In this document: positions 62,391 to 64,000 of the stretch, one piece after another
How positions within the stretch are numbered: the stretch's first letter is position 1
How the letters are laid out: every line of letters starts with the position of its first letter
Source of the DNA: Mobilitalea sibirica
GTDB lineage: Bacteria; Bacillota; Clostridia; Lachnospirales; Lachnospiraceae
NCBI RefSeq assembly: GCF_015999265.1
Contig: NZ_JAEAGR010000006.1
Coordinates: forward strand, 124,001-188,000
Direction: 5' to 3'
DNA length: 64,000 bases
Made by a program: the position numbers and the translations under genes
Notes under the pieces: generated by a model
Told to the model about the DNA's origin: nothing
What the model saw: the letters and a program-made list of their open reading frames with translations, nothing else
Database searches by the model: none

Positions 62391-63773
62391 TTATTCAGTG
62401 GCTTCTAATGTTTGATCTATGATATTAATCATCATGTCCTTAGATAACATACCCGGCACATACCCGAAGATGTTACCCTCTTTATCAATCATAAAAGTGG
62501 TTGGAAAGGCGGAAATAAAATAACTACGTAATAAATCCCCGGTTTCATCAAATACGGTAGGGAAGGTATACTCATTTTCCTCTAAAAATTCTGTTATTTG
62601 TTTTTTGCTTACATCACTATTATTCGGATACTCATCGCTGGCAGGGTTGGCAACACCAAGAATAATCACATCATCTTGATTTTTGTTATATTTATTATAA
62701 AGTTCTTCAATATCCGGCATTTCTTTTTTACATGGTGGGCACCAGGTTGCCCAGAAGTTTAAGAATACTACCTTTCCTTTATAATCTGAGAGGGTATGCT
62801 CGTTTCCATATTGATCGACCAGTGTAAAATCAAAAGCAGGGGTCTTAGAGGAATTTTGTTGTGTATTTTCATCTTCGCCATCAGTGTTATTATCGTTCTT
62901 TTCTTCCGAAAGTGTCTCCTTCGGTTTTGTATTCTCCTCTTTCAAAAGTGTATCCTTCGGTTTCGTAGTTTCATCTTCTTCATTCTCTGATATGATATCA
63001 TCAGGTTCCTTTGTCATTTCTTCGGTTGCTATCGGGGGAGCAAAGGAATTCAAATATCTTGAAATACCGTTCATCCAGCCGGTGAAGGTCATAATACCGA
63101 TTAAAATTAATAAAAGACCTCCTACTTTTACAGTGTATTTTAGAATGTTTTGTCGTTTTTTAAGGAAATTAAGCACCTGCGTGGTAAACAGCCCCAAAAG
63201 TAAGAAAGGAATAATAAATCCTAACGTATAAATTAATACCAGGAAATTACCTAAAAGGGAACTTTGCGCTCCTGCAGCTAATATAAGTACGGAGGAAAGG
63301 GCGGGTCCTACACAGGGAGTCCAGGCAAAGCTGAAGGTAAATCCCATTAAAAAAGCTGCAATCGGATTCATCTTAATATTCTTAAAATTAATCGGGAGCT
63401 TACGATCTCTTTGAAGAAATTTGAACTCTAAAAAGCCCAGTTGGATTAATCCCATCATAATAATCAGAATTCCTCCAATTCTGGTAAAAAGGATCTGATT
63501 GCTTTTAAAAAAGGAACCAAGAGCAGTAAAAGACATACCTAGGACAAAGAAAGCAAAGGATATTCCTAGAACAAAGAATACTGTGTGAAAGAATACTTTA
63601 CTTCTTTTATAATAAATAGAGCCATCCTCTCCGGTCTGTTTTGCGTTCCCTGCCAGATAACTCATATAGATCGGGATAAGCGGTACGACACAAGGGGAAA
63701 AGAAAGATAAAACCCCTCCAAAAAATATAATGATAAAATTAATATTATTAGCAGATATAATAGTTTCGAACAT
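62391..63773 (-). CDS. CcdA membrane protein fused to a thioredoxin-like (TlpA) domain
   Basis: A 460-residue thiol-disulfide reductant transporter. Residues ~1-240 are CcdA/DsbD-beta with six helices and the two redox Cys in FFSPCVVPLIPIY and SFAWTPCVGPALSS. Residues ~250-305 are a charged Lys/Glu/Asn linker with two near-repeats (KPKDTLLKEEN, KPKETLSEEKN). Residues ~315-460 are an AhpC/TlpA thioredoxin fold with NFWATWCPPCKKEM (Cys345, Cys348). Electrons move from cytosolic thioredoxin across the membrane to the outer domain, as in DipZ-type fusions, keeping exported Cys proteins or haem-c assembly reduced. ATG 63773 follows TAAGGAGATTGCCT. The promoter contains a palindrome. Confidence 0.93.
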   Translation of the reverse strand: MFETIISANNINFIIIFFGGVLSFFSPCVVPLIPIYMSYLAGNAKQTGEDGSIYYKRSKVFFHTVFFVLGISFAFFVLGMSFTALGSFFKSNQILFTRIGGILIIMMGLIQLGFLEFKFLQRDRKLPINFKNIKMNPIAAFLMGFTFSFAWTPCVGPALSSVLILAAGAQSSLLGNFLVLIYTLGFIIPFLLLGLFTTQVLNFLKKRQNILKYTVKVGGLLLILIGIMTFTGWMNGISRYLNSFAPPIATEEMTKEPDDIISENEEDETTKPKDTLLKEENTKPKETLSEEKNDNNTDGEDENTQQNSSKTPAFDFTLVDQYGNEHTLSDYKGKVVFLNFWATWCPPCKKEMPDIEELYNKYNKNQDDVIILGVANPASDEYPNNSDVSKKQITEFLEENEYTFPTVFDETGDLLRSYFISAFPTTFMIDKEGNIFGYVPGMLSKDMMINIIDQTLEATE

Positions 63774-63878
63774 AGGCAATCTCCTTAATTAGTAATGTTT
63801 GAAAGTAAATAAATCAATATATAGTGTAAAAATGATCAATGTAAAGGGGTTAGTAATCTTTATATTTTGGTACTGGAT

Positions 63879-63907
63879 ATTTTAGCATAGTGACTTTAAA
63901 AAGTCAA
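63879..63907 (-). promoter_or_regulatory. sigma-A promoter with palindrome over the -35 region
   Basis: Minus strand: TTGACT (63902-63907), 17 bases, TAAAAT (63879-63884). TGACTTTAAAAAGTCA (63891-63906) is a near-perfect inverted repeat across the spacer and -35. It could be an operator for the HxlR regulator downstream. The following bases to 64000 show no gene. Confidence 0.65.
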
Positions 63908-64000
63908 CTTACTATATAATTTAAACTTGCTAAATTAACAAGTGTAAGAGCTTAATTATTTATATAGCTTATTATCAGGACGTGACATATATTCTTATCA

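Noticed and set aside
62796-63231. Plus-strand frames rich in Ser and Phe opposite the CcdA-thioredoxin gene
   Set aside because: They mirror the repetitive Lys/Glu linker and membrane helices of the real gene on the other strand.
1-64000. CRISPR arrays, tRNA or rRNA genes, prophage and insertion sequences
   Set aside because: I found no regularly spaced repeats, no cloverleaf or rRNA-like sequence, and no transposase, integrase or phage structural gene.

Overview
The window looks like chromosomal DNA of a low-GC, anaerobic, spore-forming Firmicute, most likely a plant-fibre-degrading member of the Lachnospiraceae or a close relative. The evidence is AT-rich intergenic DNA, strong GGAGG ribosome-binding sites with frequent TTG starts, sporulation and spore genes (CotF-type coat protein, GerMN lipoprotein, spore photoproduct lyase, KapD-like exonuclease), an oxygen-sensitive Ni-Fe CO dehydrogenase and a lipid-anchored GH10 xylanase with a CBM9 module. 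I saw no rRNA, tRNA, CRISPR array, prophage or transposase. Species identity is an inference.

Layout. 0-5 kb: three exported proteins (PD40 propeller lipoprotein, stalk-domain protein, Ig-like protein), a gene relic and a 53-residue protein. 5-12.6 kb: putP-like symporter, a decayed SGNH esterase, a SanA/YdcF-type membrane protein, serS with its T-box leader, a YjjG-type phosphatase, a CBS protein and a metallophosphoesterase. 12.7-20 kb: 2-hydroxyacid dehydrogenase, an MFS exporter divergent from an XRE-TPR regulator, the xylanase and a lipoprotein. 20-34 kb: SagB-type nitroreductase, exonuclease, zinc-ribbon protein, truA, AlkZ/YcaQ-like glycosylase, gpsA-like gene, a membrane protein plus DUF3160 lipoprotein, HAD phosphatase, surface 5'-nucleotidase, GNAT, YlxP and nitroreductase. 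34-42 kb: two tiny proteins, polysaccharide deacetylase, metF, DUF1330, YkvI-like transporter, GerMN lipoprotein and a DUF2087 regulator pair.

42-47.4 kb is the redox region. A CoA-binding-domain protein overlaps by one base a protein fusing an RnfD/NqrB-like membrane part to an RnfC-like part with two [4Fe-4S] motifs. An Ntn-type amidase and a lone cooS follow. 47.4-52.6 kb holds nfo, splB (with Ala at the usual catalytic Cys), a VOC protein, an ASCH protein and a lipoprotein with two FMN-bind-like repeats. 52.8-55.9 kb is a lysine-riboswitch operon of an FAD-dependent oxidoreductase and a multi-pass transporter. 56-59.2 kb has a CotF-like coat protein, a GGDEF protein, an SDR and a thioesterase. 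59.2-61.75 kb holds a MutS2-like ATPase without the Smr domain behind a ~0.5 kb leader with a 13-codon ORF and an intrinsic terminator, as in antibiotic-inducible attenuators. The window ends with an HxlR regulator and a CcdA-thioredoxin fusion.

The three most interesting units are the MutS2-like gene with its attenuator, the RnfD-RnfC fusion beside cooS, and the lysine-switched oxidoreductase/transporter operon. A family of related hairpin elements ending in TTTTGAAACAGCCC or similar sits between several genes as terminators.
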